Assembly (NCBI GenBank): GCA_900546645.1 | Contig: URDR01000024.1 | Location: forward strand, 1 to 34,684 | Direction: 5' to 3' | DNA from: an uncultured Bacteroides sp. | GTDB taxonomy: Bacteria; Bacteroidota; Bacteroidia; Bacteroidales; Bacteroidaceae | Length of the DNA stretch: 34,684 nucleotides | In this document: positions 1-6,955 of the stretch, one piece after another | Numbering within the stretch: the first letter of the stretch is position 1 | Layout of the letters: each line of letters begins with the position of its first letter | Program-made: the position numbers and the translations under genes | Notes under the pieces: generated by a model | What the model saw: only the letters and a program-made list of their open reading frames with translations | The model's database searches: none | What the model was told of the DNA's origin: nothing

Positions 1-63
1 TATATTTCCACATTTTTATATGATTTTATAATTATAATCTAACAGCAATTAACCCTTTTCCGG

Positions 64-675
64 CTACAGGCTGACCGTCCCCTTTCCCTGTCTTATAATT
101 TCCGGCTCATCCTCTCGGCAGTCGATGACGGTAGAAGGTTCGATGCCACCCATTCCTCCGTCGATAACCAAATCTACTTTTTCTCCGAACTTTTCATCTA
201 TCAGCTCCGGATCAGTCAGATATTCTATGTCTTCTCCTTCGGCAAGCGGTAGGGTAGTGGTGAGTATCGGAGCATCCAGCGTACGGCATATTTCCTGAAT
301 AATCGGATTATCCGGCACTCGGATACCTACCTCCTTACGGTTTCTGAAGAGTTTGGGCAGCCGGCTATCGGCATTCAGAATATAGGTAAACGGACCGGGC
401 AAGGTGCGCTTCATTAGTTTGAAAGTCGCATTGCTCACACGGGCATATTCGCTGATATTGCTCAAGTCATAACAGATAATCGACAGATAATGCTTGCGTG
501 GATCGATGCCTTTCAGTTTACAGATACGCTCAATAGACCGCTCTTTCAGCGCATGACATCCCATGGCATACATGGTGTCGGTAGGATAAATGATGATTCC
601 TCCGTCGTTCAGCACGTCGGCAATACGCTGCAAATCGTCTGGACTGTTATTCTTGTCGTAAAGTTTCAGTATCAT
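64..675 (-). CDS. YrdC/Sua5/YciO-family protein (threonylcarbamoyl-AMP synthase-like)
   Basis: A 203-residue single-domain protein of the YrdC fold. Members such as TsaC/Sua5 make threonylcarbamoyl-AMP from threonine, bicarbonate and ATP for the t6A37 tRNA modification. Visible family motifs are YPTDTMYAMGCHA near residue 30, the KGIDPRKH basic stretch, LPGPFTYIL, GIRVPDNP and PSTVIDC near the C-terminus. The length and the lack of a Sua5 C-terminal domain put it with the short TsaC/YciO forms; the overall look is closer to YciO, whose role in t6A synthesis is less certain. The start at ATG 675 lies 9 nt after the stop of a truncated msrA reading frame, so the gene may now use the msrA promoter. 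Family assignment is firm; the exact role is inferred. Confidence 0.9.
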   Translation of the reverse strand: MILKLYDKNNSPDDLQRIADVLNDGGIIIYPTDTMYAMGCHALKERSIERICKLKGIDPRKHYLSIICYDLSNISEYARVSNATFKLMKRTLPGPFTYILNADSRLPKLFRNRKEVGIRVPDNPIIQEICRTLDAPILTTTLPLAEGEDIEYLTDPELIDEKFGEKVDLVIDGGMGGIEPSTVIDCREDEPEIIRQGKGTVSL

Positions 676-684
676 ATTATAAGT

Positions 685-771
685 TTATGTATGCTTCGCA
701 TTTTTTGATGCGGATTGATGCTGGGCACCCCAGAAGCATCCGCAAGCAAAAATGGCTTTTTCTGTATTCAT
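685..771 (-). pseudogene. msrA: 5' remnant of methionine sulfoxide reductase A
   Basis: Reading the minus strand from ATG at 771 gives a 28-codon frame starting MNTEKAIFACGCFWGAQHQ and stopping at 685. The AIF-x-x-GCFWG motif is the N-terminal active-site signature of peptide methionine sulfoxide reductase MsrA, which is usually about 160-180 residues or longer. The homology ends after roughly 18-19 residues and a short unrelated tail leads to a TAA nine nucleotides before the next gene. No other MsrA sequence is present in the window. I read it as the leftover of a deletion that removed nearly all of msrA. It is too short for an ordinary ORF search. The GCFWG match is short, so confidence is moderate. 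Confidence 0.62.
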
Positions 772-850
772 TTGACTGGTTATTTAGTATAATGATTGTT
801 CAAACTTACAAAAAGTTTTTAATATAGCCATTATTCCAGGAGAAATCTGT

Positions 851-858
851 TACTTTTG
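851..858 (+). promoter_or_regulatory. Bacteroides-type -7 promoter box for the TPR gene
   Basis: TACTTTTG matches the Bacteroides -7 consensus TAnnTTTG. No clear -33 TTTG lies 19-21 bp upstream. Transcription would begin near 866, leaving a leader of about 115 nt that contains the 24-nt repeat before the start codon. Confidence 0.45.
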
Positions 859-930
859 TATGGCTTTGAAGCGGTTGAGTTAAGGTTTGAAAACACGGAG
901 CTCGTTTGGTTTTGAACTTTCCTTATCATG

Positions 931-976
931 AAAACTCAACAACTCAATAACTTAAAAACTCAACAACTCAATAACT
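931..976 (+). repeat. Two tandem copies, 24-nt period, of an AACTCA-type leader repeat
   Basis: A 22-nt unit is repeated exactly at 931-952 and 955-976, followed by one more AACTCAAC just before ATG 982. The period is 24 nt, a multiple of three, so an upstream ATG at 928 stays in frame and would encode a repeated KTQQLNN peptide. The signal peptide begins at 982, so the repeat is read here as 5' leader. Similar AACTYA-rich leaders precede the genes at 8573 and 27675. Confidence 0.75.
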
Positions 977-981
977 CAACA

Positions 982-1803
982 ATGAAACGTATCTTTTGCC
1001 TCGGAATTTTTTGGTCACTCTGCTTAATCATGCAGGCACAGTCTTATAACAGGTTAGTTGAACAAGCGATGGAATATACCCGGAAAGACAGTCTCAAACA
1101 AGCAGAACAGCTGTTTCGGCAGGCTTTGAAGGTAGATGCTTCGAACGCCCGCAATGCGTTGGTGTTTTCTAATCTCGGAACCATCTTGAAAAGACAGGGC
1201 AGAGTGGATGAGGCAGTCGATGCTTATACCATGGCATTGAATATCACCCCTTATGCCACTTCTATCTTGCTGAATCGTGCCGCTTTATATTTAGACCGGA
1301 ACTTGCTGGACAAGGCTTATGTGGATTATTGTAATGTGATTGATTTGATTCCGGAAAACCGGGAAGCCCGACTGTTTCGGGCTTATATCAATATGCAGCG
1401 CCGCCAGTACGATGAGGCACGTATGGATTATAATACAGTGTTGCTCAAAGATTCAAAAAATCATACAGCCCGACTTGGACTTATTATGCTCGACCAGAAA
1501 GAGGGGCGGTTGCTGGCTGCCCGTGATGGACTGAATCAGTTAATAGAGGAAGCGCCGCAGGATGTTTCGTTGCTGAAGATGCGCGCCAATCTGGAACTGG
1601 AACAAGGTTATCCGGATGCAGCACTGGCATCGGTAGATGAAGCGATTGAAAAGGCTCCGGAAGATGCGGATGCTTATGTGATGAAAGGTGATATTTATCT
1701 GCTGCTGAAGAAAAAGAAAGAAGCGCGAAATGCCTATGAACGGGCGGTTGAATTAGGCATTTCGCGTGTGGAGGTGATGGATAAACTGCGTGAATGCAAG
1801 TAA
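982..1803 (+). CDS. Exported TPR-repeat protein
   Basis: About 273 residues: an N-terminal signal peptide (MKRIFCLGIFWSLCLIMQAQ, cleavage probably after QAQ) and then about six tetratricopeptide repeats covering most of the protein, with typical spacing of A/Y/G residues (for example NALVFSNLGTILKRQGRVDE and AYVMKGDIYLLLKKKKEA). TPR arrays are protein-protein interaction scaffolds; the partner cannot be told from sequence. I chose ATG 982 rather than the in-frame ATG 928 because the hydrophobic signal sequence begins there and the preceding 54 nt are a repeated leader. The gene converges with the helicase gene downstream, with 25 nt between the stops. Probably periplasmic. Confidence 0.88.
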   Translation: MKRIFCLGIFWSLCLIMQAQSYNRLVEQAMEYTRKDSLKQAEQLFRQALKVDASNARNALVFSNLGTILKRQGRVDEAVDAYTMALNITPYATSILLNRAALYLDRNLLDKAYVDYCNVIDLIPENREARLFRAYINMQRRQYDEARMDYNTVLLKDSKNHTARLGLIMLDQKEGRLLAARDGLNQLIEEAPQDVSLLKMRANLELEQGYPDAALASVDEAIEKAPEDADAYVMKGDIYLLLKKKKEARNAYERAVELGISRVEVMDKLRECK

Positions 1804-1828
1804 TGTAAACAAGTTTTTTTATTGCAGT

Positions 1829-3709
1829 TTACAGTCCACTGATATATTCATAAAGCTTCTTGTAGAAGGAATGGCGGGTCAGGGTAGCGGCATTGCCTAA
1901 AATAATCAGTTTCATGCGGGCTCGGGTGATGGCTACATTCATGCGGCGTAAATCTCCTAAAAAGCCGATTTCTCCTTTTTCATTGGCACGCACCAGACTG
2001 ATGAGAATTACATCCCGTTCCTGCCCTTGAAAGCCATCTACGGTGTTGACCGTAATCAGCTGGCGGTAAGGTTTGAAAAAGGCATCTTTTTTAATCAGCT
2101 GCCGCAGGTATTGCACCTGCGCTTTATAGGGCGAAATTACTCCCACATCAATTCGCTCGCCTAAAAAACGCTCGCGCCCGATTTTGGTGATATATTCTTT
2201 CAATTGGCTGATGGTCAGTTCGGCTTCCGGCTTGTTGATGCGTCCGTAACTCTCGCCTATAAACTCCTCGTTGCAATCCATCTCTTCGGTATTCACCCAA
2301 GTAATAGGCGTATCAAAGTCGAGGATGCTCCGGTATTTTACTTCCGGAGCCGACTGCAGCATGCCACCGTAGAACCATTCGGAAGGGAAGCGCATGATTT
2401 CATCGTTCATGCGGTACTGAAGCTTGAGCAGGGAAACGGCATCCGGCTGATTGTTGGCAATGGCTTGCATGAGCGTATTACCTAATCCCTCGCGCAAGGC
2501 TTGGGGTGATTTTACGGTAGGAGGCAGCTGAAAATGGTCGCCTGCCAAAACCACGCGGTCGGCTTTGCGGATGGGAATCCAGCAGGCAGCCTCTAATGCC
2601 TGCGCTGCTTCGTCGATGAAGAGCGTTCCAAACTTCTTTCCGGTGAGCAGTCGGTTGGCACTGCTCACCAGGGTACAGGCGATGACACGGGCTTCACTGA
2701 ACAAAGTCTCGTTGATTCGGATTTCAAGCTCAGTGGCACGGTCTTTCAATGCATTGATTTTCTGGTGCATACTTTCCCGGTTCGCTCCTTTCCGGTTTTG
2801 TGAATACAGTTCCCGGATGGCCTTGCGCAGGCTCCAGAGCTGGGGATAATCTGGATGCGATTCAAAACGCCGTTCATATGTAAACGAAAGCATCTTGTCG
2901 TTTACTCGGCTCGGGTTACCAATACGCAACACATTCACTCCCCGGTCGGTAAGCTTCTCGCTGATCCAGTCGACAGCCATGTTGCTTTGTGCACAAACCA
3001 GCACTTGGCTTTCCCGATGCAGGGTTTCATAGATGGCTTCCACGAGGGTAGTGGTTTTTCCGGTTCCCGGAGGTCCGTGTACGATGGCTACATCTTTGGC
3101 ATGTAAAACTTTATTTACAGCTTCTTCCTGAGTCTGATTTAACCAAGGAAACCGTATAGGCTGGAAAGAGTACGAAGAAGTTGGTTGTTTTCCATGGAAT
3201 ATATCCCTTAATTCAGCCAAACGGTTGTTTTTGGCTCCGATGACTTGCTTGAGGGCTTCAAACATGAGTCGGTAGCTTGTTTCGTCAAAATAGAGTTGAA
3301 CTCCTAATGTTTTATCAGTTTGCAGACTTGCCAAAGCTTCTGTTCCGGGAAGTACCACAACCATGCGGTCTTCATCTACATAGCTGACTGTAGCAGTAAA
3401 GTTCAGGTAATTCAGTTTTCCGAGCGGATCTTGGGTGAAGAAGCAAACCGGACGGCCGTATTCAAATACATGTTCTATTTCTTTGTCTTCTTGCCGTTCT
3501 ACCTCAATGACCAGCTGGTTTAAGGCATTGTAATAGCTTCTGCCGATATGGAGAGGAAACCAGCACATACCTCGTTTGATTTTCCGTCCCAGTCCCATCA
3601 GCTCGGTTTGTTGCTTGAACTGTTCTTTTTCGTACTCATATTCTGTTTGTAGTGCTTCGTATAAGTGTTGCAAATAAAGAACAGGATTTTGTATTTTGTT
3701 TTCTTTCAT
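1829..3709 (-). CDS. UPF1/IGHMBP2-like superfamily 1 helicase
   Basis: A protein of about 626 residues with the AAA_11/AAA_12 architecture of Upf1-like SF1 DNA/RNA helicases. The N-terminal ~190 residues form a beta-rich domain. Visible helicase motifs are Walker A GPPGTGKTTT, motif Ia VLVCAQSNMAVD, Walker B LFIDEAAQALE, motif III LAGDHFQLPPTV, motif IV/Va NTVDGFQGQERDVILIS and motif VI NVAITRARMKLII. It would unwind DNA or RNA duplexes or displace bound protein using ATP; the substrate is unknown. The long frame can open at TTG 3727, but that codon lies inside the -7 promoter box at 3725-3732, so ATG 3709 (MKENKIQNP) is the likely start, with a leader of only about 10 nt. It looks intact. 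Confidence 0.93.
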   Translation of the reverse strand: MKENKIQNPVLYLQHLYEALQTEYEYEKEQFKQQTELMGLGRKIKRGMCWFPLHIGRSYYNALNQLVIEVERQEDKEIEHVFEYGRPVCFFTQDPLGKLNYLNFTATVSYVDEDRMVVVLPGTEALASLQTDKTLGVQLYFDETSYRLMFEALKQVIGAKNNRLAELRDIFHGKQPTSSYSFQPIRFPWLNQTQEEAVNKVLHAKDVAIVHGPPGTGKTTTLVEAIYETLHRESQVLVCAQSNMAVDWISEKLTDRGVNVLRIGNPSRVNDKMLSFTYERRFESHPDYPQLWSLRKAIRELYSQNRKGANRESMHQKINALKDRATELEIRINETLFSEARVIACTLVSSANRLLTGKKFGTLFIDEAAQALEAACWIPIRKADRVVLAGDHFQLPPTVKSPQALREGLGNTLMQAIANNQPDAVSLLKLQYRMNDEIMRFPSEWFYGGMLQSAPEVKYRSILDFDTPITWVNTEEMDCNEEFIGESYGRINKPEAELTISQLKEYITKIGRERFLGERIDVGVISPYKAQVQYLRQLIKKDAFFKPYRQLITVNTVDGFQGQERDVILISLVRANEKGEIGFLGDLRRMNVAITRARMKLIILGNAATLTRHSFYKKLYEYISGL

Positions 3710-3724
3710 TTCTTCGTTTTTTTT

Positions 3725-3756
3725 CAAAGATACGAAGAAATCGTTTGGTTTACCAA
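3725..3756 (-). promoter_or_regulatory. Promoter of the SF1 helicase gene
   Basis: On the minus strand TATCTTTG (3725-3732) is a perfect -7 box, with a TTGG -33 element (TTG at 3754-3756) 21 bp upstream. The predicted start of transcription falls about 8-10 nt before ATG 3709, so the mRNA would be nearly leaderless. Confidence 0.6.
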
Positions 3757-3781
3757 CTGAACGTTTTTTTTTCTTTTGCTT

Positions 3782-3889
3782 CTGCGCTCACCTTTCACTA
3801 TCTTTAAATAAGATAGGATGCGGTTCGGCAGTATTTTCGCTCAAAAGCAAGCTTTTGGCTTGGTACTGCGCTCACCTTTCACTATCTTT
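3782..3889 (+). repeat. Two direct copies of a 24-nt intergenic repeat carrying a -7-like box
   Basis: An identical 24-nt sequence occurs at 3782-3805 and 3866-3889. It starts CTGCGCTCACC and ends CACTATCTTT. Between the copies is an imperfect palindromic stretch, CAAAAGC-AA-GCTTTTG (3842-3857). The second copy is followed by G, which completes TATCTTTG, a perfect Bacteroides -7 box; the first is followed by A and is one base off. The intergenic position and exact duplication suggest a dispersed repeat family, not coding sequence. Confidence 0.8.
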
Positions 3890-3890
3890 G
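3860..3890 (+). promoter_or_regulatory. Promoter of the DUF2490 gene, embedded in the repeat
   Basis: TTGG (TTG at 3860-3862) and TATCTTTG (3883-3890) are separated by 20 bp, the normal Bacteroides spacing. The -7 box is formed by the end of the second 24-nt repeat copy. Transcription would start near 3897, 14 nt before ATG 3911. Confidence 0.6.
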
Positions 3891-3910
3891 GCAAAAAGAA
3901 GGGTTAAAGT

Positions 3911-4558
3911 ATGAGAAACACATTGCTGAAATTAATTTTAGGGGGAATCGGGATCTTAATGGCAGGTTCGATATATGCGCAGGTGGATCAGTTCTCCAGT
4001 TGGACAGGAGTAAAGGTGAGTTATGGAATCACGTCCCGGCTGAAGGCTTCGGGACATATGGAATTCCGTTCCAAAGATAACTTCAAGGAAGCCGACCGCT
4101 TGGGAATAACATTGGGACTCAACTACAAAATGAACTCCTGGCTACGTGTGAAAGGAAGTTACGAGTTTCATTATCGTAATGTCTCCGGAGGGCCTTGGAA
4201 GGCACGAAACCGCTATAAGGTAGGGGCAACGGGCAGTGTGGCATGGAATGAGGTAAAGTTTTCATTGCGTGAACTCTTTCAAGAAACCTTCTTCAGAGGC
4301 GAGGTTGAAAACCGTTTGCGCTCTCGGTTGAAGATCAGCTATGAGCCGGAGAAATGGTTGGTGAAGCCTTATTATTCTACGGAGCTGTATCAGCCGATAG
4401 GGGATGATGCGTTTTTCACTGCAGCCCGTATCCGTTACCGTCCGGGAGTGGTGATTGCATTTTCCAAGCAGTATGCGTTGGATGTCTTTTATTGCCGTCA
4501 ATATGAGCCGAAAGGTTCACGGAATATTGTAGGGCTGGAGTTTCAACTGTCGTTCTGA
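3911..4558 (+). CDS. DUF2490 family outer-membrane beta-barrel protein
   Basis: 215 residues with a signal peptide (MRNTLLKLILGGIGILMAGS, cleavage after YAQ) followed by alternating hydrophobic/polar strands and a C-terminal sequence ending in aromatic FQLSF, as in outer-membrane barrels. The SSWTGVKVSYGITSRL start of the mature protein and repeated strand pattern are those of DUF2490, a family common in Bacteroidetes with no known biochemical role. It is likely a small porin-like or structural barrel in the outer membrane. A single-gene unit: own promoter upstream and a strong terminator 75 nt downstream. Confidence 0.85.
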   Translation: MRNTLLKLILGGIGILMAGSIYAQVDQFSSWTGVKVSYGITSRLKASGHMEFRSKDNFKEADRLGITLGLNYKMNSWLRVKGSYEFHYRNVSGGPWKARNRYKVGATGSVAWNEVKFSLRELFQETFFRGEVENRLRSRLKISYEPEKWLVKPYYSTELYQPIGDDAFFTAARIRYRPGVVIAFSKQYALDVFYCRQYEPKGSRNIVGLEFQLSF

Positions 4559-4632
4559 GCAGTGTGATTATAAAAAAGTAGTAGTTTGTTTATTGTCCGT
4601 TCACTTTCTGAGCAATAGAGACATAATCATTT

Positions 4633-4685
4633 AGCAAGCCTTTCTTTCCACTCATCCGGAAAGAAAGGCTTGCTGTTTTTTTTTT
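4633..4685 (+). terminator. Rho-independent terminator after the DUF2490 gene
   Basis: A perfect 17-bp stem (4633-4649 with 4658-4674), an 8-nt loop, one G and then ten T residues (4676-4685). It ends the plus-strand unit and separates it from the convergent hppA remnant. Confidence 0.92.
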
Positions 4686-4697
4686 GAAGAGAGTAGG

Positions 4698-5284
4698 TTA
4701 GAATAAGCTCCAAGAAACCGTCAGTCCAGCCATAACGATTGCTACCATACTCATCAGTTTGATAAGAATGTTCAAGCTGGGACCGGAGGTATCTTTAAAC
4801 GGGTCGCCCACGGTATCACCCACCACAGTAGCCCGGTGAACTTCGCTTCCTTTACCTCCGAAGTTTCCTTCTTCTACAAATTTCTTGGCATTATCCCATG
4901 CACCTCCGGCATTCGCCATGAAGATGGCAAGCACAAAGCCGGAAGACAATCCGCCGATAAGCAATCCGATGACTCCCGGCACACCGAATAAGAGTCCGGT
5001 AAGGATGGGTGCTGAAATAATGACCGTGGCAGGTCCGGTTTTACCGCTTTCAGACAAATTCTGGGTAGGTTGATATGTACGTGCGGCATTGGCTGTACGT
5101 GCCGAAGCATACGTAGCTGTTGTTGCTTCAGATACGACATTGCACCCCGGCGCACGTGTGAAGCGATTTTTTCCATTGAAGGCGTTCCTTCACTTTCCCT
5201 CATCATTTGTCGGTAGAAATACCATGCCAGTACAAGTGCCAGCATAGAGGCCACCGGTACCATCCAGAAAAGAGCTGTTCCCAT
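4698..5284 (-). pseudogene. hppA: hppA (K+/H+-translocating membrane pyrophosphatase) with multiple internal deletions
   Basis: Full-length membrane pyrophosphatases have about 730 residues and some 16 membrane helices; they pump ions across the inner membrane using pyrophosphate. Here 587 bp remain. In order one sees the N-terminus (MGTALFWMVPVASMLALVLA to MSYLKQQ, ~55 residues), then in another frame ATYASARTANAAR, then QPTQNLSESGKTGPATVIIS, then the C-terminal ~110 residues from APILTGLL through GGAWDNAKK and GDPFKDTSGPSLN to the usual end WSLF. These are four non-adjacent pieces of the protein joined in the correct order. The first junction shifts the frame; the next two are in frame. The catalytic DDNVGDNVGD loop is gone, so it cannot hydrolyse pyrophosphate. 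A -7 box survives at 5311-5318. Confidence 0.92.
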
Positions 5285-5310
5285 AATAGTATTGATTAAA
5301 AGTACCTTCT

Positions 5311-5318
5311 CAAAGTTA
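5311..5318 (-). promoter_or_regulatory. -7 box of the broken hppA
   Basis: Minus-strand TAACTTTG matches TAnnTTTG, 27 nt upstream of the hppA ATG at 5284, so the remnant may still be transcribed. Confidence 0.45.
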
Positions 5319-5353
5319 AGAAAAGAATATAAGAAAAGGAAGAATTATGTGTT

Positions 5354-5403
5354 AAGAAAAACAAGAGCCTGCGCATTCCCGAAAGGAAGACGCAGGCTCT
5401 TGT
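5354..5403 (-). terminator. Terminator of the DUF4923 gene
   Basis: A perfect 13-bp stem (5361-5373 with 5391-5403) with a 17-nt loop, followed on the minus strand by a T-rich run. It lies 30 nt past the DUF4923 stop codon. Confidence 0.88.
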
Positions 5404-5433
5404 GAGGACGATGGTATGGACCGCCTTACCGTG

Positions 5434-6069
5434 TTAGGGATTGGCCGTCTCTTCGGCTTGCTTTTCCAGCTCAAAGCCCACTTGTAACCCATCGTATTCA
5501 TTCAGCAGAGAGGTCGCAGCACCGATGGTGGAATTTGACGACTTGCTGCCTAACTTGCCGCCGATTACTTGCATCAGCGTCATCAGCTTGTCTGCCTTGA
5601 AGAGCAGGCTCATTTTGTTTTTTGCCAACCCTTGATGTACCGTAGCATTAAACTTGATGCCGAGACGCGTCTTCATGGTCAGTTCTTTGGTTTCGCTGTT
5701 ATAGTTGTACGTACCTTTGGTAGTCCGCCCTTTGGCAGTAGAAGTATAGGTGCTGTCGGCATTGAATACATACACGCAGTCTTCCGTAAATCCCATTTTG
5801 TTCAGCACCTCGGTCATTTTGTCTTCAATCTTTTTGGCAGCCACTTCGCCTCCGGCTTTTGAGAGCAAGTTGTCGCTTTCAAACTTACAGTCCGGCTTGA
5901 CATACTTCCAGGTTCCGGTCAGGTTAAACTCCGTGAGACCTTCTTTGTTGGCAACCGCATTGGCTACTCCTTTCAGAATTGATTTCCAGTCTTGCGCCTG
6001 AGCATTTGCTCCCGACACCGTAAGCAAGACCAACATACAAACTACTTTGATCAGATTTGATTTATTCAT
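5434..6069 (-). CDS. DUF4923 family exported lipocalin-like protein
   Basis: 211 residues. Signal peptide MNKSNLIKVVCMLVLLTVSG with likely cleavage after ANAQA. The mature part begins DWKSILKGVANAVANKEGLTE followed by NLTGTWKYVKPDC, and has beta strands such as DSTYTSTAKGRTTKGTYNY, the pattern of DUF4923, a Bacteroidetes periplasmic family with a lipocalin-like barrel. Its ligand is unknown. Two cysteines near the start of the barrel and in GFTEDCVYVF could form a disulfide. It stands alone, with its own -7 box about 110 nt upstream and a strong terminator downstream. Confidence 0.85.
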   Translation of the reverse strand: MNKSNLIKVVCMLVLLTVSGANAQAQDWKSILKGVANAVANKEGLTEFNLTGTWKYVKPDCKFESDNLLSKAGGEVAAKKIEDKMTEVLNKMGFTEDCVYVFNADSTYTSTAKGRTTKGTYNYNSETKELTMKTRLGIKFNATVHQGLAKNKMSLLFKADKLMTLMQVIGGKLGSKSSNSTIGAATSLLNEYDGLQVGFELEKQAEETANP

Positions 6070-6179
6070 TTTTTATAAGATTAATAGTTCCGGTTTCGCC
6101 AGTTTTCTGCTTCGTCACCTTTTACAAGCAACAGCCTTGAAACCACTTGCGAAACGCGAATGATTCATGTTTCAACATG

Positions 6180-6187
6180 CAAAGGTA
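6180..6187 (-). promoter_or_regulatory. -7 box for the DUF4923 gene
   Basis: Minus-strand TACCTTTG fits TAnnTTTG. Transcription from here leaves a 5' leader of about 105 nt before ATG 6069. No clear -33 box was seen. Confidence 0.5.
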
Positions 6188-6211
6188 TAAAAAATACTTC
6201 TGTTTTCCATC

Positions 6212-6955
6212 TTACCGTTTGCAGGTAGCCAGAAAGTGTTCCGCTTCCGCCAGTGTTTCAGGCTTTCCGATATCCATCAGCTTCAAGTTGAAATCGGCAT
6301 GTCCTCCCAGCACAGCCCGTTCGCAATTTTGTAAGTAAAAATCCATGATAGAAAACGTTCCGTTCCATTGCTCATCCATCAGTGGAAGCAGGGAAGGGGA
6401 GATGACATGAATCCCGCTGAAAGCATATTCATTCAGTTTGTCAGGCTGATAAATAAACCCTTCCGGTTTGGTCTGTCCGGTTTCTTTGTTAACCCATCCG
6501 CGCAGACGGTTATTGGCATCCAATAACAGATACCGCTTCGTCTGCCTCGGACTGACCAGCAGCGTGGCATCGTTCCGGCTTTGCAGATGATACTGATACA
6601 GTTCCGTAAGGTCGGTATTCGAGAGAATATCTACGTTATGCACTAAAAACGGCTCATTCCCTTTGAAAAACGCAGCAGCCTTCTTGATTCCTCCTCCCGT
6701 GTCGAGCAGCTTGTCGCGTTCGTCACTGATATGGATAGATATGCCGAAATTCTGTTTGCTTTGCAGAAAGTCGATAATCTGCTCCCCAAAGTGATGGATG
6801 TTGATTACCAGTTCGGTACATCCGGCAGCTTTCAGTTTCAAGATGACATGTTCCAGCATCGGACGTCCGGCTACCGGAACCAGTGCCTTGGGCATGTGGT
6901 CGGTCAGCGGTTTCAGCCGGGTTCCCAGTCCGGCAGCAAAAATCATGGCTTTCAT
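6212..6955 (-). CDS. MurU-like sugar-1-phosphate nucleotidyltransferase
   Basis: 247 residues of the NDP-sugar pyrophosphorylase (GT-A) family. The N-terminal nucleotide-binding signature MIFAAGLGTRLKPLTDHMPKA is intact, with PVAGRPMLEHVI, the substrate loop DTGGGIKKA and the metal-binding VHNVDILS. The size fits single-domain enzymes such as MurU, which makes UDP-MurNAc from MurNAc-1-phosphate in the peptidoglycan-recycling route described in Pseudomonas and reported in Tannerella. It overlaps by 4 nt the end of a kinase resembling AmgK, the partner of MurU, which supports this role. A different sugar-1-phosphate (for example a heptose or mannose derivative) cannot be excluded from sequence. 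Confidence 0.88.
   Translation of the reverse strand: MKAMIFAAGLGTRLKPLTDHMPKALVPVAGRPMLEHVILKLKAAGCTELVINIHHFGEQIIDFLQSKQNFGISIHISDERDKLLDTGGGIKKAAAFFKGNEPFLVHNVDILSNTDLTELYQYHLQSRNDATLLVSPRQTKRYLLLDANNRLRGWVNKETGQTKPEGFIYQPDKLNEYAFSGIHVISPSLLPLMDEQWNGTFSIMDFYLQNCERAVLGGHADFNLKLMDIGKPETLAEAEHFLATCKR

Noticed and set aside
710..743. Possible RNA hairpin or terminator between two genes
   Set aside because: The inverted repeat falls inside the msrA remnant coding for GCFWG and has no T tract or other sign of function.
1804..1833. Hairpin between the convergent TPR and helicase genes as a terminator
   Set aside because: Only a 7-bp A/T-rich stem with the T run inside the loop; not a normal terminator shape.
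3842..3857. Palindrome CAAAAGCAAGCTTTTG as an operator
   Set aside because: It is part of the spacer between the two dispersed repeat copies and nothing links it to a regulator.
4874..5284. 136-residue minus-strand ORF as an independent gene
   Set aside because: Only its first ~55 residues are HppA; the rest is an out-of-frame reading of later hppA pieces.
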